Positions 1-6,825 of a stretch of DNA of 48,105 nucleotides are shown here, piece by piece. The DNA is from Prevotellaceae bacterium (GTDB lineage Bacteria; Bacteroidota; Bacteroidia; Bacteroidales; Bacteroidaceae): positions 13,226 through 61,330 of the forward strand of contig JAJPYQ010000021.1 of assembly GCA_021204865.1 (NCBI GenBank), in the 5' to 3' direction. The position numbers and the translations under genes are program-made. A model generated the notes under the pieces. The model saw only the letters and a list, made by a program, of their open reading frames with translations, had not been told where the DNA came from and ran no database searches. Position 1 is the stretch's first letter. Every line of letters begins with the position of its first letter.

Positions 1-108
1 CGGACCGACTCCAATCGCTCCGACGGACCGACTCCAATCGCTCCGACGGACCGACTCCAATCGCTCCGACGGACCGACCCGAACTCCTCCGACGGACCGA
101 TTCAAGCG
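1..108. repeat. Array A: 23-base tandem repeat, about 4.7 units
   Basis: Complete units start at 17, 40, 63 and 86, after a partial unit at 1-16. Each unit is a 13-base imperfect dyad (GCTCCGACGGACC) followed by a 10-base tail (GACTCCAATC); the last two units have diverged. Read on the minus strand, the core GGTCCGTCGG and the TTGGA tail match array B at 10841-11024, so the two arrays belong to one sequence family in opposite orientations. The array continues beyond the window's left edge. It is non-coding as far as I can see, and there are no spacers as in a CRISPR array. Confidence 0.9.
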
Positions 109-111
109 GCC

Positions 112-129
112 CTTATACAGGAACCGCGG
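112..129 (-). repeat. Flanking element copy 1 (CCGYGGYYCCTGTATWAG)
   Basis: On the minus strand this reads CCGCGGTTCCTGTATAAG. It lies three bases after array A. Close copies occur at 6639-6655, 19144-19160 and 19273-19290, each next to a 23/24-base tandem array. The function is unknown. Confidence 0.6.
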
Positions 130-200
130 CGCCGAGCCCTTACCCTACAAAAAGGACATCATACCTGCGCTAAGGGTAACGTCTGTAAGGCTAAATGCCG

Positions 201-208
201 TACCTTTG
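201..208 (+). promoter_or_regulatory. Bacteroidetes -7 promoter element for the export operon
   Basis: TACCTTTG matches the Bacteroidetes consensus TAnnTTTG and lies 18 bases before the ATG at 227. I see no convincing -33 TTG at the usual distance. The element also argues against the in-frame TTG at 206 as a start, because that codon lies inside the promoter. Confidence 0.65.
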
Positions 209-226
209 CGCCAAAAGACAGGCACT

Positions 227-1483
227 ATGAAACACATCCTATGCCTCCTCGCACTCTTCCTTGCCTGCTCAAGCTCAAGGGCTCAGCTCACGCTCGAGCG
301 CTGCAAGGAGATGGCACGAGGGAACTACCCCGTCATCAAGCAGCTCTCGCTGGTGGAGCAATCGAGGAACTTCAGCGTGAGCAACGCACAGAAGGCCTAC
401 CTGCCGCAGCTCTCGCTCTCGGGCAGGGCGCAGTACCAGAGCGACGCCACGAAGCTGCCCGTCGACCTGCCCAGCGTAAGCTTCAAGGGCCTCTCACGAG
501 ACCAGTACGACTTCAGCCTCAACCTCAGCCAGTCGCTCTACGACGGCGGGGCTGTCTCCTCGCAGAAGGCACTGGCGAGGCGGCAGGGAGACGTGGACTA
601 CGAGCAGGTGAACGTCGCCCTCTACGACGTCTACGAGCGGGTGGAGGAGATATTCTTCGGCATCCTCTCGCTCGACGAGCAGCTGCGGGAGACGGCACTG
701 CTCCAGGACGACCTGAGCCTGAGCCTCGACAACGTGCTCGCTATGCAGAGGAGCGGGGTTGCCAACCAGACGGACGTTGACGCCGTGCGTGTGGAGCTGG
801 CCAAGGCAAGGCAGAGCGAGACGGGGCAGCGAGCCACGCGGGAGGCTTACCTCAGGATGCTCGCCACCTTCACGGGGCAGGAGATAGCTGCGGGCGACAC
901 GCTCGTGCGCCCCTCGCTGCCCTCAGGCATCTTCCCCCAAGAGAACCGCCGCCCCGAGCTCGACCTCTACAACGCCCGCAGCCTGCTCATCGACGAGAGG
1001 CTCAGCGCACTCGACACTGACCTGCGCCCACGCCTCTCGCTCTTCGCCCAAGGGGGCTACGCCAACCCGGGGCTTAACATCTTCAAGACGGGCTTCCAGG
1101 CTTACTACCAGGTGGGGGCTACGCTCTCGTGGAACTTCGGCAGCCTCTACACTCGCTCCAACGACAAGCACAAGCTGGAGGTGGAGAGGCAGAGCGTGGA
1201 CAGCGAGCGTGAGGCTTTCCTCCTGAACACCAGCCTCCAGACCGAGATGCAGGGAGGGGCGATAGAGAGCCTGCGCAAGCAGATAGACGAGGACGACGAG
1301 ATAATAGCCCTCAGGGAAGGCATAAGGGAGAAGGCGGACACGAAGGTGGAGAACGGCACGGAGACGGTGAACGAGATGCTCCGCGACATCAACGCCGTGA
1401 GCGAGGCGCGGCTCACACGCTCCATGCACGAGCTGCAACTCTTGCAGGAGATACAGAAGCTTAGGACGATAAACAACATATAA
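227..1483 (+). CDS. TolC-family outer membrane efflux protein
   Basis: This 418-residue protein is the outer membrane channel of a tripartite exporter. The N-terminus (MKHILCLLALFLACSSSRAQ) is a signal peptide. The rest shows the two long, repeated alpha-helical halves of the OEP family, with typical phrases such as LSLNLSQSLYDGG-like and a second-half ATLSWNFGSLYTR, both beta-strand entry points. Length fits TolC-type proteins of Bacteroidetes (about 420-450). The start is set at the ATG at 227 because the in-frame TTG at 206 falls inside the -7 promoter element. It is the first gene of an operon, three bases before an HlyD-like adaptor, and it presumably works with the ABC pump encoded downstream. 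The substrate cannot be read from the sequence. Confidence 0.93.
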   Translation: MKHILCLLALFLACSSSRAQLTLERCKEMARGNYPVIKQLSLVEQSRNFSVSNAQKAYLPQLSLSGRAQYQSDATKLPVDLPSVSFKGLSRDQYDFSLNLSQSLYDGGAVSSQKALARRQGDVDYEQVNVALYDVYERVEEIFFGILSLDEQLRETALLQDDLSLSLDNVLAMQRSGVANQTDVDAVRVELAKARQSETGQRATREAYLRMLATFTGQEIAAGDTLVRPSLPSGIFPQENRRPELDLYNARSLLIDERLSALDTDLRPRLSLFAQGGYANPGLNIFKTGFQAYYQVGATLSWNFGSLYTRSNDKHKLEVERQSVDSEREAFLLNTSLQTEMQGGAIESLRKQIDEDDEIIALREGIREKADTKVENGTETVNEMLRDINAVSEARLTRSMHELQLLQEIQKLRTINNI

Positions 1484-1486
1484 GGT

Positions 1487-2374
1487 ATGAGAAAGATAAC
1501 AATAATGGCAGCCTGTTTGGCTCTCCTCAGCTGCTCAAGGGGGAAGAAGGAGTACGACGCCACGGGTATGTTCGAGGCTACGGAGGTGACGGTGTCGGCA
1601 GAGCAGAGCGGCCGACTGCTTAGCCTAAGCCTGACGGAGGGGGACAGCCTAACCCAAGGGCAGCAGGTGGGGCTGGTGGACACTGTGCAGCTCTCCCTCA
1701 GAGCCTTGCAGCTTGGGGCGACGAGGATGAGCTACGCTAACCAGCGCCCTGACATAGAGAAGCAGATAGCCAGCACGAGGCAGGAGCTACAGAAGGCGGA
1801 GATGGAGCAGTGCCGCTACGAGACGCTGGTCAAAGAGAACGCCGCCAACCAGAAGCAGCTGGACGACGCGGTAAGCTCCGTCAACGTGCTGCGCAAGCAA
1901 CTGGAGGCGCAGCTCTCGCAGCTGGGCAACAGCACCGAGAGCCTCAACAGCCAGATGTCCGCCACGGACATACAGCGCCTTGAGGTGCTCGACCAGCTCG
2001 CTAAGTGCCACATAACAGCGCCCATATCGGGCGTGGTGCTCGACAAGTACGCCGAGGAGGGAGAGTACGCCGTGCCTGGCACGCCGCTCTTCAAGATGGC
2101 TGACGTGGGCAATATGTTCCTCAGAGCCTACGTCACCACCGCCCAGCTTGCCGACGTGAGGGTGGGGCAGCAGGTCAAGGTGCTTGCCGACTACGGTGGA
2201 GGCGACCGGCGGGAGTACGAGGGCAGGGTGACGTGGATTGCCGACCGCGCCGAGTTCACGCCTAAGACCATCCTGACCGACGACGAGCGTGCCGACCTCG
2301 TCTATGCGGTGAAGATAGCCGTGAGGAACGACGGGTACATAAAGATAGGTATGTACGGCGAGGTGAAGTTCTGA
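1487..2374 (+). CDS. HlyD/YbhG-like periplasmic adaptor, probable lipoprotein
   Basis: This is the 295-residue membrane fusion protein of the exporter, linking the inner-membrane ABC pump with the TolC-like channel. The N-terminus MRKITIMAACLALLSC ends in a lipobox (LLSC), so Cys16 is probably lipidated. An N-terminal half-motif of the biotinyl-lipoyl type (EQSGRLLSLSLTEGDSL) is followed by a coiled-coil hairpin (roughly residues 85-160). The second lipoyl half (CHITAPISGVVLDKYAEEGEYAVPGTPLF) then leads into a beta-barrel C-terminal region. The closest familiar arrangement is E. coli YbhG with YbhFSR. It sits three bases after the TolC gene and ten bases before the ATPase gene. Confidence 0.93.
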   Translation: MRKITIMAACLALLSCSRGKKEYDATGMFEATEVTVSAEQSGRLLSLSLTEGDSLTQGQQVGLVDTVQLSLRALQLGATRMSYANQRPDIEKQIASTRQELQKAEMEQCRYETLVKENAANQKQLDDAVSSVNVLRKQLEAQLSQLGNSTESLNSQMSATDIQRLEVLDQLAKCHITAPISGVVLDKYAEEGEYAVPGTPLFKMADVGNMFLRAYVTTAQLADVRVGQQVKVLADYGGGDRREYEGRVTWIADRAEFTPKTILTDDERADLVYAVKIAVRNDGYIKIGMYGEVKF

Positions 2375-2384
2375 GCTTGGGGCT

Positions 2385-3845
2385 ATGGAGAGCGTGATAG
2401 AGGTAAGGGAAGTAAGCAAGAGCTACGGCAAGGTTAAGGCTCTCGACGCAGTGACGCTAAGCGCAAGCCGTGGCGAGATGCTTGGGCTCATTGGTCCTGA
2501 CGGCTCGGGCAAGACCTCCCTCTTCCGCATCCTCACCACTCTCTTGCTGCCCGACAGCGGACGAGCCACCGTCGAGGGCTTCGACACCGTAAGCCAGATG
2601 ACTGATATACGCAAGCGTGTGGGCTATATGCCAGGCAGCTTCTCGCTCTACCAAGACCTCACCGTGGAGGAGAACCTCAGCTTCTTCGCCACCCTCTTCG
2701 GCACTACAGTCGACGAGGGATACGACAACATCAAGGCGATATACTCGCAGATAGAACCCTTCCGCAAGCGCAGGGCAGGCGCTCTCTCGGGCGGCATGAA
2801 GCAGAAGCTGGCTCTCTCCTGCGCCCTCGTCCATCGTCCCACGGTTCTCTTCCTCGACGAGCCTACGACTGGTGTCGACCCCGTCTCACGCAAGGAGCTG
2901 TTCGACATGCTTGAGCCTCTGCGCAGCCAAGGCGTGACCATCCTTGTCTCCACGCCCTATCTCGACGAGGTGCGCCGCTGCGACCGTGTGGCTTTCCTCT
3001 CGGAGGGACTGCTGCGAGGCACGGGTAAGCCCGACGAGATACTGAAAGAGTTCGCCTCCGTCTTCTGTCCCTCGCCGCTACAGCACGAGGAGAGCCAAGC
3101 TGCCAGTCCCGACAACGTTATCGAGGTGAGCCATCTCGTGAAGCAGTTCGGCTCGTTCAGGGCGGTGGACGACATCTCCTTCTCCGTGCGAAAGGGAGAG
3201 ATATTCGGCTTCCTCGGGGCGAACGGGGCGGGGAAGACAACTGCGATGCGCATACTCACGGGGCTAAGCAAGCCTACCTCTGGCAGCGGCACTGTGGCAG
3301 GACTGGACATTAACACGCAGAGCGAACAGATCAAGAGCCGCATTGGCTATATGAGCCAGCGCTTCTCGCTCTACGGAGACCTTACCGTAAGAGAGAACAT
3401 CGCTCTCTTCGCAGGCATCTACGGGATGAAGGACAAGGATGTCAAGGCGAAGACGGACATTCTGCTTGAGACCCTGCGGTTTACCGAGCACCGCGACACC
3501 ATCGTCAGCTCGCTGCCTCTCGGCTGGAAGCAGAAGCTCGCCTTCTCCGTCAGCATCTTCCACGAGCCCGAGGTGGTGTTCCTCGACGAGCCTACTGGAG
3601 GCGTAGACCCTGCCACGAGGCGGCAGTTCTGGCAGCTCATCTACGACGCGGCGGCAAGGGGGATAACGGTGTTCGTCACCACCCACTATATGGACGAGGC
3701 GGAGTACTGCGACCGCATCTCCATAATGGTAGACGGCAAGATAAGCGCCCTCGGCAGCCCCTCTCAGCTTAAGCGGCAGTATGGCATGCCCGATATGGAC
3801 AGCCTCTTCACCTATCTTGCAAGGAAAGCCACCCGAACCGAATGA
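2385..3845 (+). CDS. ABC exporter ATPase with two fused nucleotide-binding domains (YbhF-like)
   Basis: Two ABC ATPase domains are joined in 486 residues. Domain 1 (about 1-230) has Walker A GPDGSGKTS, signature LSGGMKQ and Walker B TVLFLDEPTTGVD, but its H-loop reads STPYLDEV and lacks the usual His. Domain 2 (about 245-480) has Walker A GANGAGKTT, Walker B VVFLDEPTGGVD and an intact H-loop TTHYMDEAEYC, but its signature is the altered LPLGWKQ. This asymmetry resembles YbhF-type proteins. The stop overlaps the next gene by four bases (ATGA), which indicates translational coupling to the two permeases. It energises export through the adaptor and TolC-like channel. Confidence 0.93.
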   Translation: MESVIEVREVSKSYGKVKALDAVTLSASRGEMLGLIGPDGSGKTSLFRILTTLLLPDSGRATVEGFDTVSQMTDIRKRVGYMPGSFSLYQDLTVEENLSFFATLFGTTVDEGYDNIKAIYSQIEPFRKRRAGALSGGMKQKLALSCALVHRPTVLFLDEPTTGVDPVSRKELFDMLEPLRSQGVTILVSTPYLDEVRRCDRVAFLSEGLLRGTGKPDEILKEFASVFCPSPLQHEESQAASPDNVIEVSHLVKQFGSFRAVDDISFSVRKGEIFGFLGANGAGKTTAMRILTGLSKPTSGSGTVAGLDINTQSEQIKSRIGYMSQRFSLYGDLTVRENIALFAGIYGMKDKDVKAKTDILLETLRFTEHRDTIVSSLPLGWKQKLAFSVSIFHEPEVVFLDEPTGGVDPATRRQFWQLIYDAAARGITVFVTTHYMDEAEYCDRISIMVDGKISALGSPSQLKRQYGMPDMDSLFTYLARKATRTE

Positions 3846-4921
3846 AGACCTTCCTCTCCTTTATCCTTAAAGAGACACGCCACATCCTCAGAGACAGGCG
3901 CACCGTGATGATACTCTTCGGCATGCCCATCGTGATGATGCTTATGTTCGGCTTCGCCATCTCCAACGACATCAAGAACGTAAAGGTGGTACTCGTAGGC
4001 TCTTCCTCTGACTTGCGGACGCAGGCGGCGGTGGAGAGGCTCAACTCCTCGGAGTACTTCACCGTGACGCACGTGGCTGGCTCGCCCTCTGAGGCGGAGC
4101 GGCTGATTAGGAAGAGGAAGGCGGACATGGCGATAGTCTTCTCCCAGAACTACGCCAACCACAGCCTCGACGGCACGGCAGGCATACAGATAATCACCGA
4201 CGCTGCTGAGCCTAACATGGCTCAGCAGCAGAGCAGCTACCTCCAGCAGGTGCTTAGCGTTGGGGCGGACGCTTCAGCGCAGCCCGTTAACTTGTCGCTG
4301 CTCTATAACCCGCAGATGAAGAGCGCCTACAACTTCGTGCCGGGCATTATGGGGCTGCTCCTAATGATAATCTGCGCTATGATGACGGCGGTGAGCATCG
4401 TCAGGGAGAAGGAGCGAGGCACGATGGAAGTGCTGCTCGTCTCGCCTGCCCGACCGCTGATGATTATCGTGGCGAAGGCTGTGCCTTACTTCGTCCTCTC
4501 GATGGTCATACTCGTGTGCATACTGCTGCTCTCTGCCTTCGTGCTCGACGTGCCTGTGGCTGGCAGCCTCTTCTGGATATTCACCGTCTCGCTGCTCTAC
4601 ATACTGATGGCTCTGTCCCTTGGGCTGCTCATCAGTGTCATTGCCGAGACGCAGCTCGTCGCCATACTGATGTCGGCGATGGTGCTTCTGCTTCCCAGCA
4701 TCATGCTCTCGGGCATGATATACCCCATCGAGAGCATGCCCAAGGTGCTGCAAGCGATATGTCAGGTGATACCCGCAAGGTGGTACATCTCCGCAATGCG
4801 CAAGCTTATGATTATGGGCGTGGGCGTGAGGACGATATTGAGGGAGATAGCCATTCTCGCCGCCATCACCTCCCTGCTCCTCGGTGTCGCCCTCAAAGCC
4901 TTTAAGAACAGACTGCAATGA
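3842..4921 (+). CDS. ABC-2 type permease (YbhS-like)
   Basis: This 359-residue inner membrane protein has the ABC-2 layout. One N-terminal membrane segment (RRTVMILFGMPIVMMLMFGFA) is followed by a periplasmic domain of about 130 residues, then five C-terminal membrane helices starting near FVPGIMGLLLMIICAMMTAVS. The cytoplasmic loop IVREKERGTMEVLLVSPAR carries the conserved E-R-G-T motif that contacts the ATPase. It overlaps both neighbours by four bases. With the following paralogue it should form the heterodimeric transmembrane part of the exporter. Confidence 0.93.
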   Translation: MKTFLSFILKETRHILRDRRTVMILFGMPIVMMLMFGFAISNDIKNVKVVLVGSSSDLRTQAAVERLNSSEYFTVTHVAGSPSEAERLIRKRKADMAIVFSQNYANHSLDGTAGIQIITDAAEPNMAQQQSSYLQQVLSVGADASAQPVNLSLLYNPQMKSAYNFVPGIMGLLLMIICAMMTAVSIVREKERGTMEVLLVSPARPLMIIVAKAVPYFVLSMVILVCILLLSAFVLDVPVAGSLFWIFTVSLLYILMALSLGLLISVIAETQLVAILMSAMVLLLPSIMLSGMIYPIESMPKVLQAICQVIPARWYISAMRKLMIMGVGVRTILREIAILAAITSLLLGVALKAFKNRLQ

Positions 4922-6012
4922 GACACTTGCTGCTTAAGGAACTGCTACAGCTCAGGAGGAACAGCTTCCTGCCGAGGCTCATCCTCCTCTTCCCCGTCAT
5001 GATTATGTGCGTGATGCCTTGGGTGATGGACATGGAGGTGAGGAACGTGGGGCTCGCCATCGTCGACAACGACCACTCCCTGCTCTCGAGGCGGCTCATA
5101 CAGCGTGTATCCGCCTCCTCCTACTTCCGCACGCCCTCCCTCCTGCCAAGCTACGAGGAGGCTCTCCGCTGGGTGGAGGCGGACAAGGCGGACGTTATCC
5201 TTGAGATACCGCAGCACTACGAGAGAGACTTCGGAAGAGGCAGCGTGCCGACCGTCTTTGTGGCTGCCAACGCTGTGAACGGCACTAAGGGCTCGCTCGG
5301 CAGCTCGTACGTCACGCAGATAGTCGCCCTCAACCTCTCCGCCTCGCTTAAGCGCCCCGTCAGGCAAGCCGAGGCAGTCTCCTTCTCCCCCCTCAGCCTC
5401 TACAACAGCCACCTCGACTACAAGCGCTACATGATACCAGCCCTTATGTCTATCCTCGTGATGATGATGTGCGGCTTTCTCCCAGCCCTCAACATCGTGG
5501 GCGAGAAGGAGAGCGGCACGATAGAGCAGATAAACGTCACGCCCGTCGGCAAGCTCCAGTTCATCCTCGCCAAGCTCATCCCCTACTGGTGCATAGGGGC
5601 GCTCGTCCTCTCGGTGTGCCTGCTGCTCTCCTGGCTCCTCTACGGCATAACGCCACAGGGCAGCGTGGGGCTCGTCTACCTGCTCTCGATGCTCTTGGCG
5701 CTCGTCTTCAGCGGACTGGGTCTGGCGGTGTCCAACTACAGCGACACTATGCAGCAGGCCATCCTCGTCATGTGGTTCTTCGTCGTCTGTATGATGCTGC
5801 TGAGCGGGTTGTTCACCCCCATCAGCAGCATGCCCCCTTGGGCGCAGGCCATGACAAGGGCTATCCCCACCCGATACTACATAGACGCCATCCGCACCGT
5901 CTTCCTCCGAGGAGGCACGCTCACGGACATCCTCCCCCAGACGCTCGCCCTCCTCTGCTTCGCCCTCGCCTTCTGCCTCTGGGCAGTCTTAAGCTACAGT
6001 AAGAAGAGCTGA
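4918..6012 (+). CDS. ABC-2 type permease (YbhR-like)
   Basis: This is the second permease, 364 residues, with the same layout as the preceding gene: N-terminal membrane segment (LPRLILLFPVMIMCVMPWVM), periplasmic domain, then a five-helix membrane domain from about residue 170. The motif GEKESGTIEQINVTPVG corresponds to the E-R-G-T contact loop. It starts inside the upstream stop (ATGA) and ends two bases before the next gene. The two permeases are clearly paralogous but divergent, as in YbhS/YbhR pairs. Confidence 0.93.
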   Translation: MRHLLLKELLQLRRNSFLPRLILLFPVMIMCVMPWVMDMEVRNVGLAIVDNDHSLLSRRLIQRVSASSYFRTPSLLPSYEEALRWVEADKADVILEIPQHYERDFGRGSVPTVFVAANAVNGTKGSLGSSYVTQIVALNLSASLKRPVRQAEAVSFSPLSLYNSHLDYKRYMIPALMSILVMMMCGFLPALNIVGEKESGTIEQINVTPVGKLQFILAKLIPYWCIGALVLSVCLLLSWLLYGITPQGSVGLVYLLSMLLALVFSGLGLAVSNYSDTMQQAILVMWFFVVCMMLLSGLFTPISSMPPWAQAMTRAIPTRYYIDAIRTVFLRGGTLTDILPQTLALLCFALAFCLWAVLSYSKKS

Positions 6013-6014
6013 CC

Positions 6015-6473
6015 ATGAAGGAGAAAGACAACCCACAGCCACAGCCGCTGCCGCTGCGCGCCGAGCTAAGGGGCGGCAGGCTCTGCGTCTACTGCCCACT
6101 GCGCCGACGCTTCGTCCGCCTCACGCCCGAGGAACGTGTGCGCCAGCTCTTCACACTGCATCTCATAAAAGACTTAGGCTACCCCCAGCCCCTGCTCGCC
6201 CACGAGGTCAGCCTCAAGGTGGGCAGCCTGAAGAGGCGCTGCGACACCGTGCTCTACGACCTTCAGGCAAGGCCACGGATGATAGTGGAGTACAAAGCCC
6301 CAAGCGTCACGCTCACCCAGAGGGCGCTCGACCAAATCTCACGCTACAACCTCACGCTGCGGGCGCCGTACCTCGTGCTGACCAACGGCACGCAGCTGCT
6401 TTGCTGCCTGATGGACTACGAGCGGCAGAGCTACCGGCTGCTACCCTCCGTCCCACACTACTCACAGCTATAG
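6015..6473 (+). CDS. Small HsdR N-terminal-domain-like protein
   Basis: This 152-residue protein resembles the nuclease-fold N-terminal domain of type I restriction R subunits (HSDR_N_2 type). Visible features are YPQPLLAHEVSLKVGSLKRRCDTVLYD, then MIVEYKAPSVTLTQRALDQISRYN, the E-x-K part of a PD-(D/E)xK core, then LTNGTQLLCC. There is no helicase or specificity subunit nearby. Free-standing copies of about 150 residues are common in Bacteroidetes genomes, usually with no restriction system beside them. It starts two bases after the permease stop and so appears to be the last gene of the export operon, although a functional link is not evident. Confidence 0.8.
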   Translation: MKEKDNPQPQPLPLRAELRGGRLCVYCPLRRRFVRLTPEERVRQLFTLHLIKDLGYPQPLLAHEVSLKVGSLKRRCDTVLYDLQARPRMIVEYKAPSVTLTQRALDQISRYNLTLRAPYLVLTNGTQLLCCLMDYERQSYRLLPSVPHYSQL

Positions 6474-6476
6474 GCT

Positions 6477-6522
6477 GTCGCGCCTCACAGTGACCCGTCG
6501 TCGCGCCTCACAGTGACCCGTC
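6477..6522. repeat. Two 23-base direct repeats
   Basis: Two identical 23-base units begin at 6477 and 6500. Each contains the short dyad TCACAGTGA inside CCTCACAGTGACCC. They abut array C. A related TCACCGTGA dyad occurs at about 6719. Confidence 0.85.
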
Positions 6523-6526
6523 AGAC

Positions 6527-6598
6527 AACCCCTCGCAAGGGGTTCAAGGCAACCCCTCGCAAGGGGTTCAATTGGACCCCTCGCAAGGGGTTCTTTCA
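6527..6598. repeat. Array C1: 24-base palindromic tandem repeat, 3 units
   Basis: Units start at 6527, 6551 and 6575, exactly 24 bases apart. Each has the dyad CCCCTCGCAAGGGG (five-base arms CCCCT/AGGGG, centre CGCA), extended to AACCCC/GGGGTT in most copies, with linkers such as TTCAATTGGA. The same sequence family recurs at 6668-6713 and at 19196-19261. As RNA each unit would fold into a stable hairpin; the third is followed by TTCTTTC and could terminate transcription. Confidence 0.9.
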
Positions 6599-6638
6599 CG
6601 CCTCTTATACAGGCTTCATGACGACGGTATAAGAGGGA

Positions 6639-6655
6639 CCGTGGCCCCTGTATAG
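6639..6655 (+). repeat. Flanking element copy 2
   Basis: CCGTGGCCCCTGTATAG matches the element flanking arrays A and D. An inverted partial copy (CTTATACAGG, 6604-6613) lies just to the left, so this locus holds an inverted pair between the two halves of array C. Confidence 0.6.
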
Positions 6656-6667
6656 TGGGCGTTAAGG

Positions 6668-6713
6668 TACCCCTTGCAAGGGGTTCTGGACAACCCCTTG
6701 TGAGGGGTACTTC
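6668..6713. repeat. Array C2: 24-base palindromic tandem repeat, 2 units
   Basis: Units at 6668 and 6692 carry ACCCCTTGCAAGGGGT and ACCCCTTGTGAGGGGT. The centre differs from C1 (TTGCAA, TTGTGA) but the CCCC/GGGG arms and the 24-base period are kept. Confidence 0.85.
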
Positions 6714-6765
6714 AACGCCTCACCGTGAGCCGCCGCGGCGTGTGGCAAATAAATGCCCCTCCGCC

Positions 6766-6797
6766 TTGCCTTTGTCCCGAGTAATGCCTACCTTCGC
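6766..6797 (+). promoter_or_regulatory. gyrA promoter
   Basis: TACCTTCGC at 6789-6797 fits the Bacteroidetes -7 element with one change. TTG at 6766-6768 lies 20 bases upstream, which suits a -33 element. The start codon at 6826 leaves a short leader of about 20-25 bases. Confidence 0.6.
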
Positions 6798-6825
6798 GCT
6801 ACCATATAATATATAAGCAGGCGAG

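Larger units (their letters stand above)
6474..6825. other. Repeat-rich intergenic region between export operon and gyrA
   Basis: This 352-base gap has no plausible gene. From left to right it holds two 23-base direct repeats (6477-6522), three 24-base palindromic units (6527-6598), and a 10-base inverted repeat (CCTCTTATAC at 6601-6610, GTATAAGAGG at 6627-6636). It continues with a flanking element (6639-6655), two more 24-base units (6668-6713), a GC-rich stretch with TCACCGTGA and CGCCGCGGCG, and the gyrA promoter. Confidence 0.85.

Noticed and set aside
206..226. TTG start for the TolC-like gene
   Set aside because: The codon is part of the -7 promoter element TACCTTTG, so transcripts should start after it. 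The TTG at 31330 was rejected in the same way.
2385..3845. Inactivated ATPase sites in the double ABC subunit as a novelty
   Set aside because: The missing H-loop His in domain 1 and altered signature in domain 2 are typical of YbhF-type ATPases, so this is family-normal.
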